NCBI RefSeq assembly: GCF_001556515.1 | Contig: NZ_LSJA01000038.1 | Coordinates: forward strand, 1-64,000 | DNA length: 64,000 nucleotides | Direction of reading: 5' to 3' | Origin: Caulobacter sp. CCH9-E1 | GTDB lineage: Bacteria > Pseudomonadota > Alphaproteobacteria > Caulobacterales > Caulobacteraceae | In this document: in pieces, positions 36,844 to 45,139 of the stretch | Layout of the letters: the number at the start of each line of letters is the position of its first letter | Position numbering within the stretch: position 1 is the stretch's first letter | Made by a program: the position numbers and the translations under genes | The notes under the pieces: generated by a model | Databases searched by the model: none | Told to the model about the DNA's origin: nothing | What the model saw: the letters and a program-made list of their open reading frames with translations, nothing else

Positions 36844-38361
36844 ATGTCCCTACTGACGCGCCGCGCGGTGATGTCGGCCTCGACCGGCCTGTTCCTGGCC
36901 CGCGCGACAGCGGCGCGGGGACTGGAGATTCGTCGGGCCGCGCCCGCCGAACCTTTCGCGATGGGCGTGGCCAGCGGTGATCCGTCGACAGACGGTTTCG
37001 TGCTCTGGACCCGCCTCAGCGCCGGCGGCGCGCCGCTCGACGCACCGGCCGTTCCCGTCGCCTATGAGGTGGCGGAGGACGAGGCCTTCCGCCGTATCGT
37101 ACGACGTGGCCGCCGCGCGGCGACGCCGGTCTTGGGTCATTCGGTTCACGTCGAGCTATCGGGTTTGCGCCCCGGCCGACCTTACTGGTACCGGTTTCAC
37201 GCCCTGGGCGCGATCAGCCCGGTCGGCCGCACCGCCACCGCGCCGGAGCACGCCGAACGCGCGCGGATCGCCGTCAGCTCGTGCCAGCATTTCGAACTGG
37301 GCTGGTTCAGCGCCTATCGCGACATGGTCGCCGCCCAACCCGACCTGATCGTGCAGTTGGGCGACTACATCTACGAGAACAGCTATGCCCAGTTTCCGAA
37401 GGTCCGGCGCTTCGACGCGCCCGAGCCCATGGACCTTGACGGCTATCGTCGCCGGCACGCGATCTACAAGTCCGATCCCGACCTTCGCGAGGCGCATCGG
37501 CAGGCGCCTTGGGTCGTGACCTGGGACGATCACGAGGTCGAGAACGACTATGCCGATCTAGCCAACCTCAAGGGACTGGACCCGGTGGTGTTCGCCCGTC
37601 GGCGCGCCGCGGCCTACCAGGCCTACTTCGAGCACCTGCCGGTGCGACCCAGCCTGTGGGCTCGTCCTGACCAGCCACGGCTCTATCGGCGCCTCGCCTG
37701 GGGCGACCTTGTCAGTCTTCCCGTGCTCGACGGTCGTCAGTATCGCTCGCCCCAGGCCTGCAATCCGCCCCGCCAGAGCGGGAACCGTCCGCGTCGCGAC
37801 TGCCCCGCTCTGACCGCGCCGGCCCGCACCGTGCTGGGCGCGGCCCAGGAGGCTTGGCTGGACCAGACGCTAAAGGCCGAGCGCGGGCGCTGGACCCTGC
37901 TGGCGCAGCAGACGGTGCTCGCGCCGATCGAGACGCCCGACGGCGTGATGTCGGATCAGTGGGACGGCTACGCCGCGGCGCGCGACCGCCTTATGCGCAG
38001 CATGAGTCGTCCATCGGTGCGCAACGCCGTGGTCCTAAGCGGCGACATCCATGCCTACATGGTCAACGACCTGCGGATCGGCCAGGCCGATGCGGCGCCC
38101 GTGGCGACCGAGCTCGTGACGACATGCCTGGCCGCCAGCCACGCGCCGCCGGCGCGTTATGGCGATGTCCGGACCCGCAATGACCACGTCCGCTTCGCCG
38201 ATATCGAACACTCGGGCTACACCTTGATCGAGGCGACGCCCCGGAAACTGGACATTGATCTGAGGGCCGTCTCCGATCAGGCAGACCCCAAAGGTGTCGC
38301 CCAAAGCCTGGCGCGATGCGTGATCGAGGATCGACGCCCGGGCGCGCAATTTGTCGTATGA
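36844..38361 (+). CDS. phoD: PhoD-type alkaline phosphatase/phosphodiesterase
   Basis: A 505-residue PhoD-family metallophosphatase. The N terminus has LLTRRAVMSASTGLFLARA, a twin-arginine signal. The PhoD N-terminal domain has FAMGVASGDPSTDGFVLWTR. The metal site motifs are VQLGDYIYEN and TWDDHEVENDY, with VVLSGDIHAYMVNDL further on. PhoD is Fe/Ca dependent and acts on phosphodiesters in the periplasm. It lies 67 bases behind a receptor gene of a surface-signalling system, suggesting joint phosphoester uptake and processing. Confidence 0.93.
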   Translation: MSLLTRRAVMSASTGLFLARATAARGLEIRRAAPAEPFAMGVASGDPSTDGFVLWTRLSAGGAPLDAPAVPVAYEVAEDEAFRRIVRRGRRAATPVLGHSVHVELSGLRPGRPYWYRFHALGAISPVGRTATAPEHAERARIAVSSCQHFELGWFSAYRDMVAAQPDLIVQLGDYIYENSYAQFPKVRRFDAPEPMDLDGYRRRHAIYKSDPDLREAHRQAPWVVTWDDHEVENDYADLANLKGLDPVVFARRRAAAYQAYFEHLPVRPSLWARPDQPRLYRRLAWGDLVSLPVLDGRQYRSPQACNPPRQSGNRPRRDCPALTAPARTVLGAAQEAWLDQTLKAERGRWTLLAQQTVLAPIETPDGVMSDQWDGYAAARDRLMRSMSRPSVRNAVVLSGDIHAYMVNDLRIGQADAAPVATELVTTCLAASHAPPARYGDVRTRNDHVRFADIEHSGYTLIEATPRKLDIDLRAVSDQADPKGVAQSLARCVIEDRRPGAQFVV

Positions 38362-38523
38362 TCTCCGCCTTGCTCGGCTTTTTTCGTGACCTAAGCGGTG
38401 AGGCGCGAATCTTATGTAGCGTAGAGGCCTCAGGCGGGAGCGCATTGATCTGCCTTAAGCAGGCCCCCGCCATTCGCCTGACGAGCAGGATCATTTGGGT
38501 GAGGAGGGGCAGCCAACAGCGTC

Positions 38524-39363
38524 CTACCGGGCCTCTGATCTCGCTCGCCAGACGGTTGGAGAAGCGCCGATCAATCGCCGGAACGCGATCGAGAACTGCG
38601 CGGGATTGGCGTAGCCGCAAGCGCAAGCTGTCCGGGCCACACTCTCGCCGGCGCGCAGCAGGGCCTGAGCGCGAACCATCCGGCGACGCGTGATATAGGC
38701 GTAAGGCGTGCAACCGATGTCCGTCTTGAACGCACGGGTGAAGCCGCTGATCTCTCGCCCTGCCTGGGCCGCCATGCCGCCGACCGTGATGTCGCTGTCC
38801 AGATGGCTCTCGACCCAGTCGAGCACACGGCTCAAGCGTTCTCGAGAGAGGCGCGGCTGGGCGCTACGCGCCATGGAGCGGCCGGATAGCTCTTCAAGAC
38901 GCCTAAGCACCAGCTCCGCGCCGTGCTGGAAGAAGGCGCTGGACGCGCCGTGCGCTTCGGCTTCGCACCAAAGCGCTCTCATGACGGATGACAGCAGTTC
39001 GTCCTCCACCAGTCCAAGTTGCTCGACGGCTTCGAACGACAAGCCCTGGCCAAGCACCGATGGATCTAGCGCCAGGCCGAGAGTCGCGACGGCGTCACAT
39101 CGACTTTCCAGCGGCGCATCGGGCGGCGTCACGACGATCTGGCCCGCCCGCCACGGTCCCTCGATGCGCGTGTTCCCGCAACGATAGGTCAGGCGCTCGG
39201 CGTCTCCGAGCGAAAGGGCCAACCGTAGCAAACCACCGCTCTCGTAGCGCCCTTCGTGCGCGGGATAGCGGGCTCGGACAAGCACCGCGCCGCCTCCGCT
39301 GATGATCCTTCCATCCGTGGGCGCCGCGCGCCTGACCTGATCGGCCTCTGAGCCCTCCGACAT
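38524..39363 (-). CDS. AraC-family transcriptional regulator
   Basis: A 279-residue regulator with a C-terminal AraC double helix-turn-helix (LDSDITVGGMAAQAGREISG; TACACGYANPAQFSIAFRRL). The N-terminal cupin-like half has LRLALSLGDAERLTYR and binds no known ligand. It is divergent from the TonB receptor at 39490 with a Fur-like box between them. By position it is an activator of that receptor, in the manner of siderophore-responsive AraC regulators. The start at 39363 is preferred to the long upstream extension. Confidence 0.88.
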   Translation of the reverse strand: MSEGSEADQVRRAAPTDGRIISGGGAVLVRARYPAHEGRYESGGLLRLALSLGDAERLTYRCGNTRIEGPWRAGQIVVTPPDAPLESRCDAVATLGLALDPSVLGQGLSFEAVEQLGLVEDELLSSVMRALWCEAEAHGASSAFFQHGAELVLRRLEELSGRSMARSAQPRLSRERLSRVLDWVESHLDSDITVGGMAAQAGREISGFTRAFKTDIGCTPYAYITRRRMVRAQALLRAGESVARTACACGYANPAQFSIAFRRLIGASPTVWRARSEAR

Positions 39364-39443
39364 GACGCGCGAAGTTTCCCGTTCCGGAGTGAAGACGTCC
39401 GACTTTGGAGTGGACGCGATGTTACAATATATCATTAGAGGTC

Positions 39444-39460
39444 GTGAAAATGGTTCGCAA
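39444..39460 (+). promoter_or_regulatory. Fur-box-like site, weaker copy
   Basis: GTGAAAATGGTTCGCAA matches TTGAGAATGACTCGCAA (43825) at 13 of 17 positions. It lies 29 bases before the TonB receptor start and 80 bases from the divergent AraC start. Confidence 0.5.
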
Positions 39461-39489
39461 CAGGCGCGTCGGCGCGCCTTGGAGTTTTC

Positions 39490-41679
39490 ATGACACGTGT
39501 TCTTGTTCTGGCCTCGACGGCTGCCGCCTCCTTGCTGAGCCTCCAGGCCGCCGCCCAAGAAGCCCCTCGCCAGGCGCGCAACGATGCGAGCACGGTCGAG
39601 GACCTCGTCGTGACGGCGACGCGGCGCGCCACGCGGCTGCAGGACGCAGATCTCTCCGCCACGGTCCTGGATCGCGAAGCCCTGGACCAGGCTCGTATCC
39701 GCGACATCCGTCAGCTGGACGCGGCGGTGGCCAATGTTCAGTTCAACGAAAGCGGCCAGCTGGGCAGCACCTTCATCAGCATCCGAGGCATCGAGTCCAA
39801 CCCGTTCATCGTCAATCGCGCGGCCGTCTACATCGACGGCGTTCCGTTCCGAGAACTCTCGAACGCGGTTCTGAATCAGGTCGAAAGCATCGAGGTGCTT
39901 CGTGGCCCGCAAGCGACGCTCTACGGGGCCAACAGCGAGTCCGGCCTGATCGTTATCAACACCCGCGCGCCCACCGCCGCATTCACCGGCGAGGCGCGCG
40001 TCACGGCCAGCGCCTACAAGGGCGGAAACGAGGTCGAGACCGACGGCTTCATCGGCGGCCCGCTAGCCGGAGACGCCCTGACAGGCTCGCTGGCCTTCAA
40101 GCTGTCCAACGGCGACAGCTTCCTGCGAAACTTGGCGCCCAACGTCTCGGCCGGAAGCATTCGGGAGGCGTTCGTTCAGGGGCGTCTGCGGTGGCGGCCA
40201 AACGATCGTCTGACCGTCAACGGCCTGGCCTACGTCCTGGACACGCGCGCGCCGGGAGTCTTCGACCAGGAATACCTGCCGATGGACACCGCGCTGTACA
40301 ACAAGTCCTACGCCGCCGCTTTCAACGGCGGCCGCGCCGTGAGCGACTTCACCTATGTCAACGACGCGCCCAAGCGGACCGACGAGCGCGAAGCCGTCGC
40401 GGGGGGCAGCCTGCGCTACCAGTTCGACGTTGGATCCCTGGACGCGGCCTTGTCCTATCGGCGTCTCAAGGTCGACGCGCGCGGCCTGGATTTCGACTTC
40501 ACCGCCCTGCCGACCGCCGCCGGGCAAGACCACAAGGACACCGACTTCATCAACGGCGAGGTGCGCTTCAGTTCCCCCGACGACCGCCCAGTCACCTACA
40601 TGGTGGGCGCTTCGATCTATCGTCAGGACACCCACCGGTTCCTGGCGACCTTCGTCGGTTCGGGCGGGCTGGATGACTACAACCCCGCCCCGACCCAGCG
40701 CGCTCAAGCCAAGGACTGGGGCCTCTTCGCCTCGGTAGGCTGGACGCCCTCAGCGCTGCCCGCGCTGACCATCAACGGCGGCGTCCGTTTCGATCATGCC
40801 CACCGCTCGGCGCGGCAATTGGCCGGAACGCTCGATCTGGGGCTAGGAGGCGTGCTCACCTACAAGGAGGCCGACCTAGACGCCGATTTCGAGCAGACGC
40901 TTCCTCGACTCGGCGCCAGCTACCGCGTGTCGTCCGATCTCAGCCTCTACGCCAATGTCGCCAAGGGCTACATTCCGGGCGGCTTCAACCTCGCCGCCGC
41001 TCAGTCCGATCTGGGAGCCGATATCCTCCGATACCCCTCCGAAACGATGTGGAGTCGAGAGGCCGGCTTCAAATGGCGCTCCACCGATCGCCGCCTTAGA
41101 CTGTCTGGCGCGGTGTTCTACATCCGCTCGGACAACTGGCAGGAGATCCAGGTGGCGACGAACGCCTCGGGCCAGATCATCTCCTCGGACTATATCGGAG
41201 CCGACGCCTCCATCGACAGTAAGGGTTTTGAACTCGAGGCGGTCGCTCTGCCGCTGCCGGGCCTGGAACTGACGGCGGCCTGGGGATACGCCGACGCCCG
41301 CTATCGGGATCTGCGGATCGACGCGACCACGAACCTCAAAGGCCGGCGCGTGAAGCTGACGCCGTCCTATGATGGCTATCTGGCCGCCCGATACGCGCAC
41401 ACCAGCGGTTGGTATGTCCGCGCGGAAGCAGCCCTTACAGGCGAGGAGACCTTGGAGGCGACCGGCTCGGCCAAACAGAATGCGACCCAGGTCTATGGCC
41501 TGCAGTTCGGCTTCGAGACACAGCGCTATGCCGCGCGGCTGTTCGTCGAGAACCTGACGGATGTTCGTCGCCACAGCGGCATGGCGTTCCGCAATCTCGG
41601 CTTCGGCAATGATGGAAATTGGTACGCTCCCTTGGCTCGCGGCCGGCAAGCGGGTCTGGAGCTGACCTCGCGGTTCTGA
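39490..41679 (+). CDS. TonB-dependent receptor (iron-type)
   Basis: A 729-residue receptor. A signal peptide ends at LQAAAQEAP. The TonB box region is VEDLVVTATRRATRLQDADL. The plug has FISIRGIESNPFIVNRAAVY and VLRGPQATLYGANSESG. The C-terminal strand ends LELTSRF, a Phe as usual. No STN domain is present, so it is a plain importer. With the divergent AraC gene and a Fur-like site it fits siderophore or haem uptake. The gene is followed by a truncated DUF2218 gene. Confidence 0.9.
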   Translation: MTRVLVLASTAAASLLSLQAAAQEAPRQARNDASTVEDLVVTATRRATRLQDADLSATVLDREALDQARIRDIRQLDAAVANVQFNESGQLGSTFISIRGIESNPFIVNRAAVYIDGVPFRELSNAVLNQVESIEVLRGPQATLYGANSESGLIVINTRAPTAAFTGEARVTASAYKGGNEVETDGFIGGPLAGDALTGSLAFKLSNGDSFLRNLAPNVSAGSIREAFVQGRLRWRPNDRLTVNGLAYVLDTRAPGVFDQEYLPMDTALYNKSYAAAFNGGRAVSDFTYVNDAPKRTDEREAVAGGSLRYQFDVGSLDAALSYRRLKVDARGLDFDFTALPTAAGQDHKDTDFINGEVRFSSPDDRPVTYMVGASIYRQDTHRFLATFVGSGGLDDYNPAPTQRAQAKDWGLFASVGWTPSALPALTINGGVRFDHAHRSARQLAGTLDLGLGGVLTYKEADLDADFEQTLPRLGASYRVSSDLSLYANVAKGYIPGGFNLAAAQSDLGADILRYPSETMWSREAGFKWRSTDRRLRLSGAVFYIRSDNWQEIQVATNASGQIISSDYIGADASIDSKGFELEAVALPLPGLELTAAWGYADARYRDLRIDATTNLKGRRVKLTPSYDGYLAARYAHTSGWYVRAEAALTGEETLEATGSAKQNATQVYGLQFGFETQRYAARLFVENLTDVRRHSGMAFRNLGFGNDGNWYAPLARGRQAGLELTSRF

Positions 41680-41691
41680 GCGCTAAGTACG

Positions 41692-41919
41692 GCGGACATC
41701 GTTCCGCTGCGGTGCGTTTCGGAGGAACCATCGTGCGTGAGCTTGGCGTGGGCGTTGCCCGATGCGATCTTGATCCTGAATGCGCACCCGCAAGTCCTGG
41801 AAATCCGCCTTGAAAGCAAAGAGGCTGATAGCCTCGACCGCATGCGGGAGGTTGTACGGGATCACGTGTACGGCTTCGCCTTTCGGGAGGCGCCTTTGAG
41901 CTTCGACTGGCGTCCTTGA
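41692..41919 (+). pseudogene. Truncated DUF2218 gene (C-terminal half)
   Basis: Continuing in the same frame as the receptor, 41692-41919 encodes the C-terminal half of a DUF2218 protein (PDAILILNAHPQVLEIRLES, then REVVRDHVYGFAFREAPLSF and DWRP). The family is normally about 95 residues and the N-terminal ~45 residues, including the conserved start, are absent. A GTG at 41737 with a GGAGG upstream could still give 60 residues. DUF2218 genes often accompany siderophore receptors, so this is a remnant of a receptor-DUF2218 unit. Confidence 0.6.
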
Positions 41920-42289
41920 AATCCAGGGTTTCGCGGCTAGGGCCAGGTGTGCAATCCCGTCAAAAGCGTTCCTGGCGCGGATGGCGCGGGTGTCAGGCTG
42001 AGTTTCAGGCCCTTGCCGTCAGCGTGGCGGCCAATTCCTTCAATGGGTCCTCCGCGCTCGAGAGCCCGATAGCCGCCGGAGGCAGCTCCACCGGTAGCGG
42101 GAGCCATGTCCGACGGGGTCATCTACACGAACTTGGCCGGCGCTGGTCGCCAGCACATGGGTCCGCTCACTGAGCGGTGTCTACCAGCTCTCGCTATATG
42201 ACTTGGCCAGAACGGTCCGGCTCTGCGGAGAACAACGGGATATCGGGCGGGCGAGGTCCCCGGCGCGTCGGCCGAGGTCCCAACGCCGC
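41920..42289. other. 370-base gap with no supported gene
   Basis: This stretch holds short overlapping frames on both strands with no recognised domain and weaker codon bias than its neighbours. It follows the truncated DUF2218 gene and may be decayed DNA left by a deletion. Nothing more can be supported. Confidence 0.4.
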
Positions 42290-42703
42290 CTATTCCGAAT
42301 GACCGAAGGGGACGCCATAGAGCTCGAGCCGGTGGTCGACCAGCCTATAGCCCAGCTTACGGGCGACGGCCTGTTGCCGCGCCTCGATGTCCGCATCCAC
42401 GAACTCGATGATCTTGCCGGTCTTCATGTCGATCAGGTGGTCGTGGTGCTGGTCGGTCGCCTCCTCGTAGCGGGTGCGCCCGTCGCGGAAGTCGCGCCGC
42501 TCGATCACGCCGATCTCCTCGAAGAGGCGCATCGTCCGGTACACCGTGGCGATTGAGATATGCCGGTCCATGGCGTGGGCTCGGCGGTAAAGCTCTTCCA
42601 CGTCGGGATGGTCATCGGCTGCCGAGAGCACCCGCACGATGACCCGCCGCTGTTCGGTCATGCGGACGCCGCGTTCCAGGCAGAGCTTTTCCAAAGGCGT
42701 CAC
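42290..42703 (-). CDS. fur: Ferric uptake regulator Fur
   Basis: A 137-residue Fur-family repressor. The DNA-binding half has MTEQRRVIVRVLSAADDHPD, EELYRRAHAMDRHISIATVY and RTMRLFEEIG. The metal-binding half has DQHHDHLIDMKTGKIIEFVD, with the HHDH metal motif. The start is a GTG at 42703 with AGGAG upstream. It would repress iron-uptake genes when Fe2+ is bound. It is the last gene of a three-gene operon whose promoter carries a good Fur box, so it is probably autoregulated. Whether it is the main chromosomal Fur or a second copy cannot be told here. Confidence 0.92.
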   Translation of the reverse strand: MTPLEKLCLERGVRMTEQRRVIVRVLSAADDHPDVEELYRRAHAMDRHISIATVYRTMRLFEEIGVIERRDFRDGRTRYEEATDQHHDHLIDMKTGKIIEFVDADIEARQQAVARKLGYRLVDHRLELYGVPFGHSE

Positions 42704-42731
42704 GCAGCAGACTCCTTGAAGGGGGCGGGCG

Positions 42732-43088
42732 TCATGCCGACGCCGCGGCTGACAGGGGCAGACTCATGGCCATCATGATCCGCATCGACTTGACCGCTCC
42801 GTCCAGCGCGGCGGCCAGGCCCGCGGAGCAGTGGACGTTGGCGTCGCAGGTGCGGGAGCCGTCTAGCAGTCCCGCCAGCAGACGCTCGTCTTCCGAGGGC
42901 GCCAAATCGCCGACCGCGATCGGGCGTCCCAAGACCGCTTCCAGCAGGCGAATGATGCTGTCGAACACGGGCGCCAGCATCTCCCCGTGCCGCGTCGCAA
43001 GAACCGCGTGAAGGCGCTGCTGGGTTGGCGCGTGCTGATCGCGAGCCAGACGCCAGCACCGCGTGGCCGTGGTCAGCAAATCGATCAT
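42732..43088 (-). CDS. Hypothetical protein in the fur operon
   Basis: A 118-residue soluble protein, mostly helical, starting MIDLLTTATRCWRLARDQHA. It has four Met near the C terminus (MRIMMAMSLPL) and a pair of Cys in RTCDANVHCSAG. The start at 43088 overlaps the stop of the methyltransferase-like gene by 4 bases. Fur follows 28 bases downstream. No family recognised. Cys, His and Met content would fit metal handling, which is only a guess. Confidence 0.75.
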   Translation of the reverse strand: MIDLLTTATRCWRLARDQHAPTQQRLHAVLATRHGEMLAPVFDSIIRLLEAVLGRPIAVGDLAPSEDERLLAGLLDGSRTCDANVHCSAGLAAALDGAVKSMRIMMAMSLPLSAAASA

Positions 43089-43771
43089 GCCGTCCACCGC
43101 GGCAGCAGGCGTCCGGCGCGGGCGCAATAGGCTTCCCAGGCCTCGCCGAACTGGAGGCGCATCATGGTTTCCTCCTTGGGAACCCTAATGAACCACATGG
43201 CTGCAAAGGCCGGCGCGACAAGGAAGCCGGCGATCCAATTCTGGATCAGCAAGGGCTGGGCTAGGACCGAGATCCAGATCGCCGCGTACATCGGATGGCG
43301 AACGCGCGCATAGACGCCACGCGTGATCAAGCTATGGTCCTCGCGCACCTCCAGCCCCGGGCTCCAATTGCGACCGAGGTCGGCGTGCGAGCGCCAGAAC
43401 AGCCAGAGGCACGGGATCTGGAGCAGCGCGCCCGCGGCGATCGCCCCTGAAGGCAGCCGATAGTCGGCGAAGCCGAAGGCGCCGGTCGCCAGTTGCAGGA
43501 GCGGCAGCACCATCATGGTCAGGAACATGGCCGCCAGCAGCGCAGTCTCGGCGAAATCCTTGCGCGCATCCACCACGACGTTGCGTCGGTTGCGCAGCGT
43601 GTGAGGCGTGCGGATCGCCAACATGACGAGCAGGGCCGCCAGCCAGACCAGCGCGCCCGGACCGTTCTGGCGCCATCGCAGCACCGCCAGTCCTAGCAGA
43701 CCCACGCCGATCGCCATCGTCACGACGGCGGCCAGGCTGGAGGACATCGATCGGGTCTGCCGGGTGGCCAT
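43085..43771 (-). CDS. Isoprenylcysteine/phospholipid methyltransferase-like membrane protein
   Basis: A 228-residue integral membrane protein with about five helices. The C-terminal signature RGVYARVRHPMYAAIWISVL is that of the ICMT/PEMT methyltransferase family, and KEETMMRLQFGEAWEAYCAR completes it. It heads the operon with the 118-residue protein and fur. Substrate unknown. It is an unusual partner of fur. Confidence 0.85.
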   Translation of the reverse strand: MATRQTRSMSSSLAAVVTMAIGVGLLGLAVLRWRQNGPGALVWLAALLVMLAIRTPHTLRNRRNVVVDARKDFAETALLAAMFLTMMVLPLLQLATGAFGFADYRLPSGAIAAGALLQIPCLWLFWRSHADLGRNWSPGLEVREDHSLITRGVYARVRHPMYAAIWISVLAQPLLIQNWIAGFLVAPAFAAMWFIRVPKEETMMRLQFGEAWEAYCARAGRLLPRWTA

Positions 43772-43824
43772 GGGCCGCTCCTCTGTCGTCCGCTACGGCG
43801 TCGATGGCGGTCTAGATAGCTTTG

Positions 43825-43841
43825 TTGAGAATGACTCGCAA
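43825..43841 (-). promoter_or_regulatory. Fur box of the fur operon
   Basis: TTGAGAATGACTCGCAA (plus strand) lies 54 bases upstream of the methyltransferase-like gene that heads the fur operon. Read on the other strand, TTGCGAGTCATTCTCAA resembles Fur boxes. Copies in the window at 47257 and 50687. Confidence 0.65.
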
Positions 43842-43866
43842 TAACATTGAGTTTCTGATGCTGCAC

Positions 43867-44040
43867 TCAGGCCTTCAGGGCTCCGACGGCCCGAGCCAGG
43901 AGGAGGCCGACCAGGATCAAAGCCGGGGAGAGCAGGGCGCAAGCGAGAAGATCCCAGCCGCCGGCGCCGAACAGCGCAAGGACCAAACCGGCCAGAGTGG
44001 CGACCGCCACGAGGACGGGGAACAGCAGAACAGATTTCAT
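43867..44040 (-). CDS. 57-residue membrane protein coupled to the PepSY gene
   Basis: A short gene. The ATG at 44040 overlaps the TGA of the PepSY gene (ATGA). It encodes a hydrophobic protein starting MKSVLLFPVLVAVATLAG, with two likely membrane helices (around residues 2-22 and 30-52) and ending in AVGALKA. Such small partners commonly follow PepSY proteins in iron loci. No named family is recognised with certainty. Confidence 0.75.
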   Translation of the reverse strand: MKSVLLFPVLVAVATLAGLVLALFGAGGWDLLACALLSPALILVGLLLARAVGALKA

Positions 44041-45131
44041 GCGGCGACCTCGGCGAGACTATCATGCGGTCCCTTGCGACCCTTCGAGACGGTCAAGATC
44101 AGGCCGCTGACCAGCACGGCGATGGTCGTCAGGTCCAAGAGCGCCCAGATCACCTTCAACGTCAGGCCACCGTAGTCGCCGAAATGCAGCGGCTGGGAGA
44201 GGGCCAGGGCGGAGATGTACCAGGGCGGCCGCGGCGCGCCGATCACGCGGGCGGTGACGCTGTCGATCAGGACCGGCTGGAAGATGTGCTCTTTCAACCC
44301 GTCCGGGCCCCGCAGATAGACGGCGTGGAACCGTTCGCCGGCCATCAGCGAGCCTGGATAGGCGACGAAATAGGGCTGGAAATCGGGATAGCGGGCGCGG
44401 GCGGCGTCGACGATAGTGTCGATCGGGGCGGTCCTGCCCGTCGGTGGCGTGCCTTGCGCGGCATAGGTCGAAAGCTCGCTCATCTGCCAGAATCGGATGA
44501 TCGAGGCGCCCCATGTGTTTATGAGGCCCGTGGCGCCGACCACCAGCATCCAGGCCAGGATCACCGCGCCCAGCATGTTGTGCAGGTCCAGCCATGCCGT
44601 GCGCGTCGTGCGTCCGCCGCGCACCTTGGCGAAGCCGGCCTTGCGCGCGAAGGGGCCGTAGATGACGGCCCCAGAGACCAGGGCCACGATGAACAGGACA
44701 GCCGGAACGCCAAGCACCAACGGCCCCATCGGCCCTAGCAGTAGCGTCCCGTGCAGATCGACCAGCCACTGGGTGGGGCTGGCGCGGTCGCCCCCCGAAG
44801 GGGGGCTGGCCGTGGCGGCGTCGATCAGCACGTTCTCGTTGTCAAAGAAGGACTTGGCCCCCGGCGGCGCGATCGACAGGGTGATCACGCCGGGCTTGTC
44901 CGGCTCCCAGACCAGGAAGTGGATCTTGCCAAGAGGCCGCGCGACCCGCGCGGCCGCCTCTATGGCCGACAGCGGAGCCGGCCTGGCCGCCGCTTGACCG
45001 CCCGTCCCATACCCCAAGGCGTGGTCGATCTCGCCCCGGAAGATCAAGGGCAGACCGGTGACGCAGAGCACCAGCAGGAACGCGGTGCAGATGAGGCTCG
45101 ACCACTTGTGCGCCCAGACCCAGAATCGCAT
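44037..45131 (-). CDS. PepSY membrane protein, ferric-siderophore reductase type
   Basis: A 364-residue PepSY-associated membrane protein. The first helix follows MRFWVWAHKWSSL. Further helices are near GPLVLGVPAVLFIVALVSGA, MLGAVILAWMLVVGATGLIN and VIWALLDLTTIAVLVSGLIL. His residues (HKW, DLHG, DLHN) sit at membrane faces as in cytochrome-like reductases FoxB and FpvG. It follows the receptor by 8 bases. It would reduce or assist release of iron taken up by the receptor. Confidence 0.87.
   Translation of the reverse strand: MRFWVWAHKWSSLICTAFLLVLCVTGLPLIFRGEIDHALGYGTGGQAAARPAPLSAIEAAARVARPLGKIHFLVWEPDKPGVITLSIAPPGAKSFFDNENVLIDAATASPPSGGDRASPTQWLVDLHGTLLLGPMGPLVLGVPAVLFIVALVSGAVIYGPFARKAGFAKVRGGRTTRTAWLDLHNMLGAVILAWMLVVGATGLINTWGASIIRFWQMSELSTYAAQGTPPTGRTAPIDTIVDAARARYPDFQPYFVAYPGSLMAGERFHAVYLRGPDGLKEHIFQPVLIDSVTARVIGAPRPPWYISALALSQPLHFGDYGGLTLKVIWALLDLTTIAVLVSGLILTVSKGRKGPHDSLAEVAA
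44790..44806. repeat. Hairpin GCCCCCC-GAA-GGGGGGC inside the PepSY gene
   Basis: A perfect 7-bp stem with a three-base loop within the coding region, encoding SPPSGGDRA in a periplasmic loop. It is similar in kind to the GC-rich repeat at 36-80. No effect on the frame. Confidence 0.5.
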
Positions 45132-45139
45132 GGCGGGCC

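Noticed and set aside
41937..42122. Small minus-strand frame that contains GRHADGKGLKLSLTPA
   Set aside because: The ADGKGL stretch hints at an integrase N-terminal domain, but the surrounding sequence does not support it and the frame has no ribosome site.
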